Assembly: GCA_964023275.1 (NCBI GenBank)
Contig: OZ029913.1
Span: 46,627,976 to 46,691,975, forward strand
DNA length: 64,000 bases
Reading direction: 5' to 3'
DNA from: Norana najaformis
Lineage: Eukaryota; Annelida; Clitellata; Crassiclitellata; Hormogastridae
Made by a program: the position numbers and the translations under genes
Notes under the pieces: generated by a model
What the model was told of the DNA's origin: nothing
Database searches by the model: none
Seen by the model: the letters and a program-made list of their open reading frames with translations, nothing else
Part shown: positions 1-12,299 of the stretch, piece after piece
Position numbering within the stretch: the stretch's first letter is position 1
How the letters are laid out: every line of letters begins with the position of its first letter

Positions 1-2571
1 AATGGCGAGACCCTGCCGACAAAGAAACTTTAAAGTTGATAATATTTTTAGGAGCATTTCTCGACTTACTTTTTCTCCGCACATGGTTTTTCATTCAGCT
101 GCGCCGCAGTGTTTGTGCGCTTGACAAGCCTACCACTTCAAACTCGACTCTGTGTGATTTGGATCCTTCGTGTTTTTCAAAATGATGAGTTCCATCTTTC
201 CATGTACAGAAACCAGAAGAGCTAAATGTTGGATCTGAACTTTTAGAGAAAAGCTTTATTCTTATGCTGTGAATCTTTTACACAATGATGGCACAATACG
301 TGGCCCAACTGATCATTCCAATGCAGCTATGGCCAACACACATACCAGTTGAACTGACAACATCGTTTATCCCTGGCTTTATTGTATTTGAGATTAGGCT
401 GATTTGGAGAGATCAGTATATGTGAAGGCCTACTCTTAAAAACTGCCAAAGTCGCATCATCTGTATTTTGACATGCATTTACACAAGCAGTGGTTGTTCT
501 ACTCATGCACTGCACTAATAGCAGTCACCTGCTTTTCGGTGTCAAAACTAACACAATCGGTATGTGAGGTTCTACTCATGGTGCTTTTAGCTACAGGGAC
601 AGGATTTTCGTGGACAACAAGATTGGTTGATTTCTCACATTTGGCGGCATGGCTAGACCCACTATTAAGTTCGTTATTTACGATGACAGCTAAGATGTAG
701 AGAGCGGCAGCCTCTCTGCCAAACATCCTCTCTGCTTAATTACTTGTCCAGATTTGTAGCATAAGCTGACCATCGAGTAGTCCCAACCCGTGTTCAACGT
801 TCGATATGTGAGTCACACAAACAGTTTAATACCCAAAATATTTCTACAATTTCAACTGAAAAATCAGACAGCAAAACCCTATTCTTGCCTTCCCACTTTT
901 CAAACTGGGACGGCTCAAACCATCCAACGGATATTGATTCCGATGCCTGTGAAGCTCAATTAAACTATCTCTCACCTTCACTTCTCATAATCTCACTCTG
1001 GTCACAGTACTCAGAGCTTTGCATTACTCTACAGCAGAAATTGAATTCATTACAGTACAATGCTCGCTCTAATTCAAGCAAGTTCTGGGGCTGGGCACAT
1101 GATTCAGACAGTGATTATCTGCTAAGTTTCACAATAACCAAAGTCATTTACTTACCATTGTGTCACTGAGAATGTTTCCTTGCATTATCATTAAAATTGA
1201 GTTTCATTTAATGTTTAATGTGAAATGTACTTGTATATCAATGTATGATTGGTTCAAAATGACAGATGCAATGTATGAATACACCCTAGTCTACCTATCT
1301 AAGGCCAGCATTAATCACGTAAAATAATTAATATATGATTAATTTTCCCTCCCTTGTTGGTAAACTTGCTTCCTTCTTTCTTAGCTACAGGTTCTCGGAT
1401 TCAAATTACTAGCTTCAGTGTGCTTTACCGTAGTTCACCATGAAGTAGAAATGGCATTTTTGCCGATGATAGGATAAAGAGCAATATCCTTTGAGCAAAG
1501 TTTCCTTGCTTCACATAAACTTCCAATGAAAGTCCTCTTGTTTTACGTCGAAGTACACGTCGAAATGTTCCACACTTCACTCAAACTATTAATCAACTAT
1601 GTAGTCAGCAATTTCTCGAACTACGATAGTGTCCAATGCAATGCATCAGAAGTTCATTAGCCTACATGGCAAATTTCATACAAGTTGTTACACTTTGCAC
1701 GCATCTACACATGAATCCGAAGGTAACACAATGCTGTTTAATGTTAACTGCACTTCGTTCGGTTTTACGAGCCTGTTTAGCTGTTTCACTAGCTATAATT
1801 TGACTTAACTCTTAAATCAGACTTGGAATTTGCAACAAGTTCTTTTACATCGACCTTTCTTGGCTGTTCCCAATACAGAACTGCCGAAATTAATCGAACG
1901 TTCTTACTCAACCGTTTTGAAGAAAGATCATCTGCTACTTCATGGCGTCCACTTAAAAATCCTTAGTCATCAGTTAACTACCTAAGCTGGCCATAATTAA
2001 CACTAAATAATTAAAGACAACCATGTTGAATAAATATATACAATCTACACACATTACTAAACAAGACAAATGCAAATCAACAGCAAGATCGCTATAGGTA
2101 ACCAATTTGATAAACATCCATTATATACAACGTAAATGAATAGAGGTACACAAGACTTAGGTTAGGCACTGGTTGAGGCTGCTGTGGAGAAATAAAAATC
2201 TGTGGTGAGCAGTGTTTTCATAAGCAATCTAGCATAAATTACAATCTATAATCACATGTACTCATGTGCTGGCTACTGTGTTGGACTACTTCAACACATT
2301 CAAACAGCCCTTGGCCAGGAAGATTTAAAGATTTCTGTTCCACCCTTGCCCACTAGCAAACTCGGCTTTAAAATGAGTACACTGACCATACAGTGTCAAT
2401 GGGAAGATCAGACAGTGTGAGGGAGGACTGGCCTGCCACCCCTATCTGCTGAGGCTAAGAAAATGAGGTCACTAAGACTTCTGAACAGAGCTGCCTCTTG
2501 GAGTAAGCATAAGGGATTGCTGTTCTGCTCTTCTATTGAGAACCAATAAACCTGCATGCTTTCTTTTGCAG
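1..2571. other. Unassigned intronic DNA before PDHA1 exon
   Basis: I see no recognisable gene. Small ORFs (about 60-95 codons) occur on both strands, for example 499-726 on - and 885-1169 on +, but none shows a motif I know and none has a clear splice context. The stretch is AT-rich. Because the exon at 2572 starts inside a codon, at least part of this is intron of the E1-alpha gene. No upstream E1-alpha exon (the YRYHGHSMSDPG region) was found here. Confidence 0.5.
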
Positions 2572-2680
2572 CTATCGAACTCGAGAGCAGATTCAGGAAG
2601 TGCGAGCAAAGCGTGATCCAATCACCCACTTCCGTGATGACCTCATTGACCATCAGTTAGCCACAGCAGATGAACTCAAG
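2572..2680 (+). CDS. PDHA1: Pyruvate dehydrogenase E1-alpha, penultimate coding exon
   Basis: E1-alpha is the thiamine-diphosphate subunit of the mitochondrial pyruvate dehydrogenase complex, which decarboxylates pyruvate. This exon follows a pyrimidine-rich acceptor (TTCTTTTGCAG) and ends at AAG before GTCAGT. It begins with the last base of a split codon and then reads 36 codons, YRTREQIQEVRAKRDP to ATADELK. This matches the animal E1-alpha C-terminal stretch (YRTREEIQEVRSKSDPI... LASVEELK). The exon is complete and uninterrupted. The next exon in frame is at 17974, so a 15.3-kb intron packed with transposons separates them. Intronless E1-alpha retrogenes exist in mammals, but the splice sites here argue for the parental-type gene. 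Confidence 0.93.
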
Positions 2681-3555
2681 GTCAGTGGGTGCATGTATGG
2701 CAGGCTGGCATGGTGCTAGGTTGATAATGCGTTTACCTTTGTGTCTGGGATTCATATCTCGGGGTGAAAATTGAGTTTATCATCTAGGCATTTAAACCTC
2801 TAAGGTTCATTACCGGATTTCACTGGGTAGGTGCTTGAGTTTGTTGCCGGATTTCACCGGTTTGGCTCTGGAGTCGATAAAGAAAAAAGCCGGAAAACAC
2901 CATATTGCTTTAAAACATTTGTTCGAATACTAATATGTTTCATAAGATTATTTCTTTCACTATGCTGTCAGGAAACATGTTAATCCGTGTAAATATAGTA
3001 AAATTTGCAGTTTTGAACGACTTAGACGTAAAAATTAACTTTGAATGAGGATATTTCATAAGGTAAACACCGCTATGCGTCCTTACAATTTCAGCGGTTA
3101 TGTGTCATAAATAAGGCCTTGTTTTTTGGCTACTCTATTATGAATATTAATTAGGCAAATTACCGTCCTAAATCAATGGAATTTTTCAAAAATTATGCAC
3201 TTTCTGAAGGGATGGAGTCAATTTACACAACGAATTGACTATAAAACACGTAGAGGCTAACTGCTAAACTTAGACCATAGTAAGTGGCTGAAAAGTTGTC
3301 TGCCTTCCACGGGTATGACCCACTGAACTTGTCTGACATTGGTCCACCATCAAACAACTGCACAAAAATTAATTTAGCCAAGGCTGTTTCTACTGGCAGT
3401 TGTTAGTTGACAGATTAAATTCAAAATATTTGTACCTCAAAAATAGTTTATTGGCTGTAGCAGACAGTCAATACCCCAAGCTCTTGCCTATAAGTACGTT
3501 TAACGGTTGATAAATTAAACGCTCTCGTTTGCCCTTGCTCCTCTCTCTACAGTTT
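2681..3555. other. Unassigned AT-rich intron segment
   Basis: No ORF or motif of note was seen. It lies between the E1-alpha splice donor and the 5' end of the CR1-like LINE. The LINE's 5' boundary is uncertain and could extend into the last few hundred bases. Confidence 0.4.
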
Positions 3556-3610
3556 CCTGATTGTTCTGACGTGGGTTCGAACTGGCTATCCGTTTCGCCC
3601 TTGGAAGAGA

Positions 3611-4926
3611 CAGTCGGTAAGTGCCTTTCTTGTGGCACTACTGCTGATCATGTCTGGGAACATCGAACTTAACCCTGGACCACCGCATGGACACGTAAGC
3701 AAAGCGACGCTTCAGTCTTTGTCATTGAAGTTTGGAGCCCTGAATATTCATTCTGGTGTGCATCATGCTGCGAATATCCACGACATCACAGCTGACGAAC
3801 TTCTGGACATTTTTGCTCTAACCTAGACATGGATTACATCTGATGCACTGACTTGTATCAAGCAAGGAGTGGCACCTGAAGGTTTCTCCGTACTACATGT
3901 TCACCGGCAGCCAGTTGACGGTGGCCCTGGCCGAGGCAGTGGTCTTTGCTGTCATCTACCGTTCGTCCACTCAAGTCACCATCCATTCTGTGTCTGTCTC
4001 CTTTCATCTGTTGTCGTATGAGCTTCAGTTGGTCCGAGCAGGTAAAGCTGCTTCCTCTTTGATCATCGCCAACATCTGTCGTCCACCATCAAGCTCCATT
4101 CACACCTTCTACGGCGAATTTTCGGACATGATTTCCACAATTACTGCCAGTACAAATGACCTTCTGCTCGTTTGTGGCGACTTTAACAGTCCAGGCAGTG
4201 ACGGAAATCGTATTGACCACGGGTTAAATGACCTATTAATATCATTCGATCTCAACAAGCATGTTTCAACTCCAACTCTTGGTGGAAATCTGCTGGTTTT
4301 ACTAATCACTGATAATCCTGCGACAGTTGGAAATGTTTGGGTCAGCGATGCTGGCTGTATATCTGACCACAGTCTTATCACTGCTACAATAGCAATGGGT
4401 ACGTCCAGTCGTCCAGTTGCTTTTTCCTTTCACCCAATCAAGCAGATCAACCCAGTCGAGTTTGAGCAGGCACTTTTCGACACTGAACTGTTTTCAGATC
4501 CAGCCCAGACAGTAGATGCTTTTGTAGAGCAACTCTCTGCTGTTGTTTTGAGAGAACTGGATAAAGTTGCGCCTGTTCGCACCTGCTTTAGAAGACCTGC
4601 CAAGCCAATCACAAAATGGCTTTCTGATGAAGCAAAGCAGGCTAAACGTGATCGTTGTCATCTGGAACGTCGGTGGAAGAAAACTCTGCAGGAAAGCAAT
4701 CGAATTGCCTACCGAAGAGCATGCAGGATATCTAATAAACTAATCGTAACATCTCGACAGCAGTTCTTCCGTAACCAGTTGGACATTGCCGAAACATCTA
4801 AAGACCAATGGAGCATCATAAAGAGGCTGCTTCACACCTCGAACAGTTCTACCAATTTATCTAGTGACCGTGAAGACAAAAAGCTCTGTCTAGTTTTTCT
4901 AAATTTTTTGCTGCTAAAATATCTAC
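3611..4926 (+). pseudogene. LINE N-terminus: 2A-like leader plus AP endonuclease
   Basis: The frame through 3632 reads VALLLIMSGNIELNPGPP, a hydrophobic stretch followed by a 2A-type motif. The canonical form is D(V/I)ExNPGP; here Asn replaces the Asp. It continues into the endonuclease opening (KFGALNIHS) and DELLDIFALT, then a stop where Glu of the catalytic TE pair is expected (GAG to TAG, about 3824). A frameshift near 3935 moves to a second frame that keeps IANICRPPSS, CGDFNSPG and ISDHSLI, so the remaining endonuclease boxes are present. The reading frame ends at the Tigger junction. The protein cannot be made as one chain from this copy. Confidence 0.82.
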
Positions 4927-6560
4927 CATAGATATTCGGCTATGAGTCGACGTCGCATATAAGTCGACCCCTAAATATTCGACCACGGAGAGGGTAAAAG
5001 TCTATGACCCGCATATAAGTCGGTGTTTTTACATATAAATTTTGATATTTTGAAGTGCTGCAAGCATAGGCGCCAAGTTAGACCCAAAGATGGGAACACA
5101 TGCTTCGGCCAGACTGGTGTTACCCAACAACACCATAAATATAGAATATACATATATAAGTTTCTAATCGGATCACCTTTAAAATTAATAGTTTGTATAA
5201 GTGCTAAGTTAAGTTTAACAGACTGCAGTTTAACAGTTTTCGCCACCTTCCAGTATTTGCGGACTTAATGTTTCCGCAGTGAAAATCATGGCGGAAATTA
5301 TGGTGCCATAACTCCAACGAGGTAATAGAAGACTCGGAATTAAGAGGAAGGCAAAATATTATAGCACTATGAGTTTTTAAAAAAACTAAACGATCAGTAC
5401 TAGTTTACTCTTGGAATGCATCCAGTTATTTAGAGACTAGCAGATTTACTCAAATCTTTCAAAGTCAGAATTATCGTCTTTATTGAAAAGTAAATTAACT
5501 GTCTCTTCAGTTAAAGCTGGATCATCCACGTAGATGTCAGTTTCGTCGTTTTCGTCAATGTTGGAGTCATCTTCGTTATGTGCTCTTTCGTAGATCGCAT
5601 CGTCTTGCGAACCGTCCATGGCGTTACTAATGCCGAATTACAACTGTCCGACTATTTTTCTGGGCAGATCATCCCAGGCAAGCTTCACCCATTCATGAAC
5701 CAAAGACAAATCGGGTTTCTTTGTGTTTCCACCTTTGGTTAATGTTGCCGTGCCCGATGCCATTCACTCTAATCCAGATTTATGGACTCGATCTTTGAAT
5801 GGCTTGTTCTGTCGAAACATCCAACGGTTGAAGCGCAGCTGTTAATCCACCAGGGATTACACACATATCTGTGTGTAACTGTTTGATCTTGGATTTTACA
5901 GGATCGCTCTTATGTGCTCAGAACATGTCCCACACGAGAAGGCCTCTTTTCTTAATCAGTGCACCTATCCTTGTGTTCCAGACGCGTTCCAACCAATCCT
6001 TTGTTCCGTCGTCGTCCATCCAACCTTTTGGGATGAGCTTTTACTATTATGCCTCTTGGAAACGTCATTCCTATTGGTAAAGTCTTTTGCTTAAAGTCTT
6101 TACATGTGGCACCGAAAAATTTGCGCTATAAAATCTAAATATCTTTCAGAGCCTTACCAAGAAATCCCACACCCAGTAAAAAAGAGCAAGAAATAAGAAT
6201 TGATGTTTGGCGGTGGAGAGCAGCATGGTTTAAATGAAGCAGTCTTATTTTATTCTGCCAGATATTTTGTTAATATTTTAAGCAAAAATTTATTTTGCTT
6301 TGTTAAATATTAATTCTTTATAGTGTCATCTGTTTTATAACAGGATATTTGAATTTATTAACTGTGCATATGTCATGCAGTATCCCATTGATGCATCATG
6401 AGATCGCCCACGGGTGAAGTGACGTCCTCCCATTCATGCGTCGAGCAGTCAGCGTCGGATAAATCTTGCGAACTTGGCTTGACCCTCCAATAAGTCGACC
6501 CCCCAAATTTGGACTTTCAAAATTGTCCGAAATTTCTCGACTTATAGCCGAGTATCTATG
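4927..6560 (-). mobile_element. Tigger/pogo-like transposon relic inside the LINE
   Basis: Terminal inverted repeats of about 24 bp match (CATAGATAyTCGGCTATrAG at 4927 and reversed at 6560), and AAGTCGACCCC motifs recur subterminally. The minus strand reads Tigger-like DDE_1 transposase pieces: about 6060-5770 gives WNTRIGALIKKRGLLVWD and PGGLTAALQPLDVS; about 5700-5447 gives the FVHEWVKLAW region, SNAMDG, and the acidic tail (DENDETDIYVDDPALTEETV). The N-terminal DNA-binding half is missing and stops are present. At 1.6 kb it is an internally deleted, dead copy. LINE coding resumes right after it. Confidence 0.82.
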
Positions 6561-6561
6561 C

Positions 6562-7724
6562 CAGATCAAAGTGTAGGTCTGGGTTAGACAGGGCAAAACT
6601 GTTTCCTGATGTTAGACATTTTGATAATGAGTTTTGTACCTTACCTCCCGTTACAGTTCAGGAAGTTGCTAGGCTTATCAGAAATGTTCCATCTAAATCG
6701 TCACAACTGGACTTCATTCCAACTTCCCTTATTAAATCCTGTTCAAATGTGTTTTGTATCCTCATTGCTGACCTGGCTAATCGCTCCTTTTGTGAAGGTC
6801 GCTTTCCCTCTGCTTTTAAAACTGCTTTTGTAATACATCTACTAAAAAACCTGATCTTGATAAGGAATGCCTGGCTAATTATAGGCCTATTTCCAGTCTG
6901 AATTGGTCCAGCAATATGCTGATGATACTCGACTCTACGTTGATCTCTCTGCAACAGCTAAAACTGACCTTGAACACTGTTTGTCCTCTCTTCACACTTT
7001 GTTCTGCTTTAATGATCTTGCAATCAATCAAGATAAGTCATAGGCAATTCTTTTCACAACACACCAGCGTATGCAGTCTTTCTCTTCACATTCTTCTATT
7101 GACCTTGCAAGAACCAAAATCCCACTATCAGACAAAATCTAGACTCTCGGTGTCACCCTTGACAAGTCGCTCGCTATGACTTCACATGTATCTTCGATTT
7201 GCAGGTCTTCTTTCTACCACATCAAGGCATTTCGTCACATCAGACATTCTCTGACTAATGACATGGCTAAAACAGTGGCATGTGCACTTGTTACTTCTTG
7301 ATTAGACTATGCAAATGCAGTGTTATATGGTATATCCTCCTTTAATGTAAAAAAGCTCCAGAGGGTTCAGAACTCTCTTTCTAGGGTTGTTACATATTCT
7401 TCTTCATCAAATGCATTAGATCGCCTTTGTGAACTTCACTGTCTTCCTGCTGAGTGGCGTATTAAGTTTAAAATTGCATGCTTGACCTTTAAGGCCCAGA
7501 ACACTGGCCTTCCATCATATCTTAATACTTTGCTGTCTCCATATCGTCCTCCCAGATTGTGTTCTTCTGATACTGGTTTGTTGCAAGAATATAGGTTCAG
7601 GACAGTTGTAGGATAACGTGCCTTTAGCTGCTGTGCTCCTCGCATTTGGAATCATCTACCACAAAAGGCCCGCCTTGCAAACTCGCTATCGTCTTTTAAA
7701 TCACTTGTTAAGACTCGCTAGTTC
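6562..7724 (+). pseudogene. LINE RT remnant and C-terminal domain
   Basis: This continues the interrupted LINE. 6600-6903 reads VTVQEVARLIRN, SSQLDFIPTSLIKSC, ANRSFCEGRFPSAFKTAF and a degraded NYRPIS box. After a deletion, 6911 starts QYADDTRLYVDL, the RT catalytic YADD, then TLGVTLDKSLAM, SSFYHIKAFRHIRHSL, LDYANAVLYG, ELHCLPAEWRIKFKI and the WNHLP box near 7650. The RT segment between NYRPIS and YADD, including the first catalytic Asp, is absent. In-frame stops (for example about 7141 and 7302) confirm inactivity. The block order is typical of CR1/L2-type LINEs. Confidence 0.85.
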
Positions 7725-7976
7725 ATCCTGGCTTTTGCATGATTCCATCTTGGCCCCTAGCAAACATACATCCATGCCTCAGATTCAGGTGTACTGACTT
7801 TGCGCGCATTACAAGTGCTTTAATAAATAAATAAATAAAGTGGTGCACCCTGGGAAGGTGCGCAAGTAGTTAGACAGTTCACAATATATTTTATGGCTAC
7901 TAAAACAAGTCCAGTATTGCTTGTCTTCTAACTAAGTTTATGACTACACAGTCAAACAGTGTCATGAGATTCACCA

Positions 7977-8720
7977 AACAAGCACACGCATTGGCATGAA
8001 ATGCATTACGGCAGTGCAGATGAAGTTCAGTGTCACACTTTGTACACCGATTTCTTGTGTTTTTGCCACAGTGGGTGCAGCGCCTCTGATTGGGGTGTCC
8101 ACAAAGAAGTGACCTTGTCTGTCAAACTGAATTTCCACTGGAACACGTCGACTCAATCAATGGTTGTGGTCCGATCTTAGCCGGTTGAGCATGTCGCATT
8201 AGGTACACACAAACGACATCTCTCCAGAAAGCAAGAAGATCCAGTGGTTGCTCCTGATATGATGGTGTCTTGCGGTACAAGAGCCATGCATTCTGCATGA
8301 TTAGATCCAACGTGTATGCAAATAGTGGCCATCACCATTTCTTTGTCGTGATTGTAATTCTATAGGTAGCCATGTTTTGGACAGCTTAATCAACACTGCC
8401 CTTAGTGTTGTTGTACAATCTGACGATATATAGTTATACGTTAACGCTGCTTCATTGTGACAATCTGCAGATTGTTCCCAAAACTTGGTGCCACTTGGCA
8501 TGCCTTTGTATCCTGACATCAACAGAATCGTCATGAGTGTACATATCTCGTCAGTGTTTATGTTGAAGGCATGTACTCCTTTATCACGTCTTGCACACTT
8601 TCTTGTACTGGTGACTAAAGATTCCAGGACTTCTTCATCAAAGAACAGTCCAAACAGCATACTGGGTGTCTGGTGCTCTCGCTAAAACTTTAGCAATTCT
8701 CTCTGCGCCCAGGGTCGTCA
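7977..8720 (-). pseudogene. piggyBac transposase remnant, catalytic core deleted
   Basis: Reading down the minus strand: 8660-8301 gives LFGLFFDEEVLESLV and DEICTLMTILLMSGYKGMPS, the start of the DDE_Tnp_1_7 domain. 8310-8122 then jumps to IMQNAWLLYRK and QPLDLLAFWRDVVCVYLMRH near the domain end. 8090-7977 carries the C-terminal cysteine finger (CTHCGKNTRNRC-TKC-H pattern). The region with the catalytic Asp triad is missing between these pieces, so this copy cannot transpose. The acidic N-terminal leader continues at 8720-8940 and beyond the L2 insertion (12300-12480, DGNGFDEDSCDENE). Confidence 0.82.
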
Positions 8721-8944
8721 AGTAACCAGACCACTAGGAATGTCTTCTCTTTTCTAACTGTGGCTATGTTTTGGAATAGTACGTCTCTTCTTTCACTGAG
8801 GTAATGATTTTATGTTGGCTACCGTGTCATCGCTATCACCACTGCTATCATTGGCTGCCTCATCGTCACCACTTTCTGCAGTCCTATGCATCTGACCATC
8901 GGTGGACATATTGACAATTTCAGGTGGAGCACGAAATTGTTTGC

Positions 8945-11900
8945 TATTCATTGTAATTGTAATTGTAATTTGAGATTTTTAAAGCGCCTCTTAGAGGATA
9001 AACTCAACATAGGTGCTTCCGACCCAAAAAGTAAAATCACTGTTGAACAGTACAGTCTTCAGGCGCCTGCGGAACACTGAGATGGGGAGAGAAAGGAGCT
9101 CAAGTCGCAATTCTCGAGGGAGACGATTCCAGCAAGTGGGACCAACACAGGCAAAGATTCTGGACTGGGCTGCAGCGGTACACATGCGAGGGACAAACAG
9201 GAGATCTTGAGTGGCCGAGCGAAGGTTGCAACGGCCTGGAAACGAGGAGACCAAAGTGCAGAAGTCAATGAGGTAAAGGGGAGCAGAGCCAGAACACAGT
9301 TGCGCATGAGGGAGAGGAACTTAAAGTGGACACGCTGCTGGACGGGGAGCCAGTGAAGAGTGTCACGAATATAAGACGAGATGTGGCCATACTTTGGAAT
9401 GCCCCCTATGAGACAAGCAGCAGAGTTGAGCACAGATTGTAGCTTAGCAGTGTTGACAAGCGATAGGCGGGTAAAGATGGCGTTCCCAAAGTCAACCCTG
9501 GTGCAAATGAGGGCATGGACCAGCGTGGAGATAGCGTGAAAGGAAAGAGTACGGCGAATGGTACAGAGCTGACGAAGATGATAAAAACAAGAGCGAGAGA
9601 CGCTGTTAAAATGAGCAGACAGGGAAAGCTCCTGATCCAGTGCAACCCCGAGATCCCGGACCGTAGTAGAGAAGGAGATATCTGGAAATCTTTGGCGTAA
9701 GGAGGAGAGATCGATCTTGGCGAGCTGTAAGTGGCCACCAAGCCAGATGAACTGGGTCTTATTACAGTTCAAGCAGAGGCGATTGGAGGACATCTATAGA
9801 TGTGGCATCGAGAATCCTTTGGACAAGGGCAGGGGCTGCCTCCGCCGGACCATGGGCATAAGCCTGGGTGTCGTCTGCATACTGAAGGACGGCAACACTC
9901 AGTGGAAGGAGGGTCCGAGCTAGATCAGAGGTATATAAAATATAGAGGAGAGGAGCTAGGATGGAACCCTGGGGGAGACCAAAAAATATGGGAGACCAAG
10001 GGGACCGCGAGGGCCCAAAAACGACAGATTGAAGGCGGTTGGAGAGGAATGATCGAAACCAGGTGAGGGCAGAGCCAGTGATACCAAAGGAAATCTCCAA
10101 ACGCTCTAATAAGATGGAATGATCAACGGTATTGAAAGCAGCTCTTACATCGAAAAGGGCCAGAAGGGTGACCTGCCTGCAATCAATAGCCCCAAAAACG
10201 TCAGCAAGAAGGCGAGTCATAAGTGATTCGGTGGAATGGTATTTCCTGAACCCAGACTGAAGAGGAGGCATAAGAGAGTTAGTGTCGAGGTAGTGAGATA
10301 GCTGACAAGAGACGGATCTTTCAAGGAGCTTGGAGAGAAAGGACAGGTTAGAAATGGGACGGTAATTACAGGGGGCACTAGGGTCAAGGCCCTGGCGCTT
10401 TAAAGATGGAAAAACTACTGCGCGTTTGTGGAAGGGTGGGATTGAGCCCTCAGCCAAAGAAATGTTACACAAAAAATGAAAAAAGGAATAAGATCGTCAA
10501 TAAATTCCTTAATTAAAACTGGAGGATGTGTGTCCAGTTCACAGGACTTGGCTGGTGAGTTTGGGATTAGCTGACGGACATCATCCAGAGATAAAGGGCT
10601 CCAACTATTGAGCCTGGAAGACGTGGGAGGGAAAGAGGGAGGAGGCGAGCCCTCAGTAGACTGGCGAACAGAGTCGATCTTCCCGTGCATGTAGTTAAGG
10701 TAGTCCGTGGCGGTGAACTGAGGCTGAGCTGAAAAGCCGGAGGCCGTGGAGCGACCAAGGATTGCAGAGAGCGAGCGCCAAAGTCGAAGCGGATTACTCT
10801 TCTCTCGATCGATCAGCGACTCCCAGTAGGCCGCCTCCTTGACTCGGAACTCCCGATGCATTGCGCGGAGGAGATGTAGCCACTCTAGACGGTCAGCTGG
10901 GTCATGAGTTCGATGGTGTCTACGCTCAAGACACCTGACGTTACGACACAAGGCACCGCAGGACTGATCGAACCAGGGGACCAGCGGCCTCTGACGACCC
11001 CGCAACGTTCGCAGCGGTAGAAGGCAATCGATGAGAAGGTGAATGGAGGAGTCGTAGAGGTCGAAGAGCTCAGTTGTATTACTGGAGGCCAAGGACGAGA
11101 GGTCGCCGCACAGGGGAGTGTTGACCAGGCCAGTGCGGAAGAGCTCACGGTCCAGATTATTCCAGCCTCGTACGGATCGGAGAGCGTAAGACGGCTGGGA
11201 AGAGAGGAAGGGTATGTTGAAGAGAAGAAGACTGTGATCAGACAGAGCCGGCCGTTCAATTGTGAGGTCCAAGATGTTGCAGTCGTCACGGGTGATGACA
11301 GTGTCAAGCCAGCCACCCAAAACGTGGGTGGGTTCTGCAACGTGTTGGGTGAAGCCAAACTGGTAGAGTAGGTCATTGAAGTGAACGGACAAGAGAAGAT
11401 CAGGGTTTTCGAAATGAATGTTGAGGTCGCCTGTGATGACGAGCTGGGAATTGAAGGTGGCGAAGGTCTCAAGGAGCACGGAGAGTTCGGAGAAGAAGAT
11501 GGAGGAGAGAGGCGCAGAGCCCGAACGATATAGGGCAAGTACCGTGACTGGTCCACGAATTGACGCGCAGGAGAGGCATAAGGCTTCGAAGGAGGAGAAA
11601 GGAAGAGGGAGAGGAATCCTCTTAATGGAGAGGTGGTCACGATGGTAAACGACGATACCACCGTGGTTCTGAGCAGGAGGGTTAGACTGAGAGTCGACCG
11701 CACGAGGAGCGTCGAGGAAACAGTAGCCCGGAGGAGCAGCACGACGGACAGCGACGTCCGAGGAAGAGGAATGCCAGGATTCCGTTACGACAAGAAGATC
11801 CAGGGCATGATGAGAGATCGAGTTTGCCACCTGTGAAAACTTGTTACCCAGCGATCGTGCGTTGAGAGTGCCGAACCTGAGGCTGCCATCGCCATGTGTC

Positions 11901-12290
11901 TCCGCAGATGTGGAGGAAACAGAGGACCGAGGAGGGTCAGGAGGCGGAAAAGAAGATTGACGACGAGAAGACAGCAGCACAGTCCTAGCGCGAGCCAGTA
12001 GCCATAGGTGTAGATTGAAGAGGATCTTGCGTACCGAGCGTGAAACGATCAGACCCAGGCGATTACAGGCTCGCAGGTCTGTAGAGGTGTACACAAGCGT
12101 CAGATGAACGCTCGAAGGAGTGGCTCGATACGTAAACATCGTCGAAATAAATTGATTTAAATTCTGTAAAAACCAGTCCAGACGACGCAAAAAATCAACG
12201 GAGATGGCGACGAGAATGGAGACGGTGTAAATATCCAAAGAAAAAACTTAAGACGCCGGAAAACTGAACAAAACCGATGGAAAACACACT
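8945..12290 (-). mobile_element. Near full-length L2-like LINE inserted in the piggyBac
   Basis: A 3.3-kb LINE on the minus strand, closely related in protein to the intact element at 54.4-57.9 kb. Its 3' end is a TGTAAT repeat tail (8949-8972, read reversed). Endonuclease, linker, RT and C-terminal blocks are all present in order. The 5' end is set near 12290, where piggyBac acidic-leader coding resumes; no convincing target-site duplication was found. Confidence 0.85.
9059..12238 (-). pseudogene. L2-like EN-RT polyprotein with two frameshifts
   Basis: Three overlapping minus-strand frames make one family protein. 12238-10415 holds the AP endonuclease (FGTLNARSLGNKF, VVTESWHSS, GGIVVYHRD, VITGDLNIHFENP, LSDHSLLLFN) and linker. 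10472-9762 holds RT (YRPISNLSFLSKLLER, LLALFDVRAAFNTVDHSILL, GLPQGSILAPLLYILYTSD, QYADDTQAY). 9793-9059 holds the C-terminal domain (MSSNRLCLN, TVRDLGVALDQELSL, HLRQLCTIRRTLSFHA, CWNRLPRELRL). The frame changes near 10470, in a T-rich/A-rich run, and again near 9790, where the LDxW stretch is damaged. Catalytic residues look intact, so it was probably active fairly recently, but not from this copy. Confidence 0.87.
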
Positions 12291-12299
12291 AACTAACGA

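Larger units (their letters stand above)
3556..7839 (+). mobile_element. CR1-like LINE with 2A peptide, split by a Tigger
   Basis: A degraded non-LTR retrotransposon in the sense orientation of the host gene. In order it shows an N-terminal hydrophobic leader with an NPGP 2A motif (around 3632-3680), an AP-endonuclease domain (3700-4420), a linker (4430-4926), a Tigger insertion (4927-6560), linker and early RT (6562-6903), then an abrupt jump to the YADDTRLY catalytic box (6911) and the C-terminal domain (to about 7724). The tail is a run of TAAA repeats (7820-7839). The jump removes most of the RT palm. The 5' boundary is approximate. Confidence 0.85.

Noticed and set aside
11039-11836. Plus-strand ORFs of 67-110 codons opposite the L2 endonuclease
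   Set aside because: They lie antisense to a clearly recognised LINE protein and have biased R/E/V composition.
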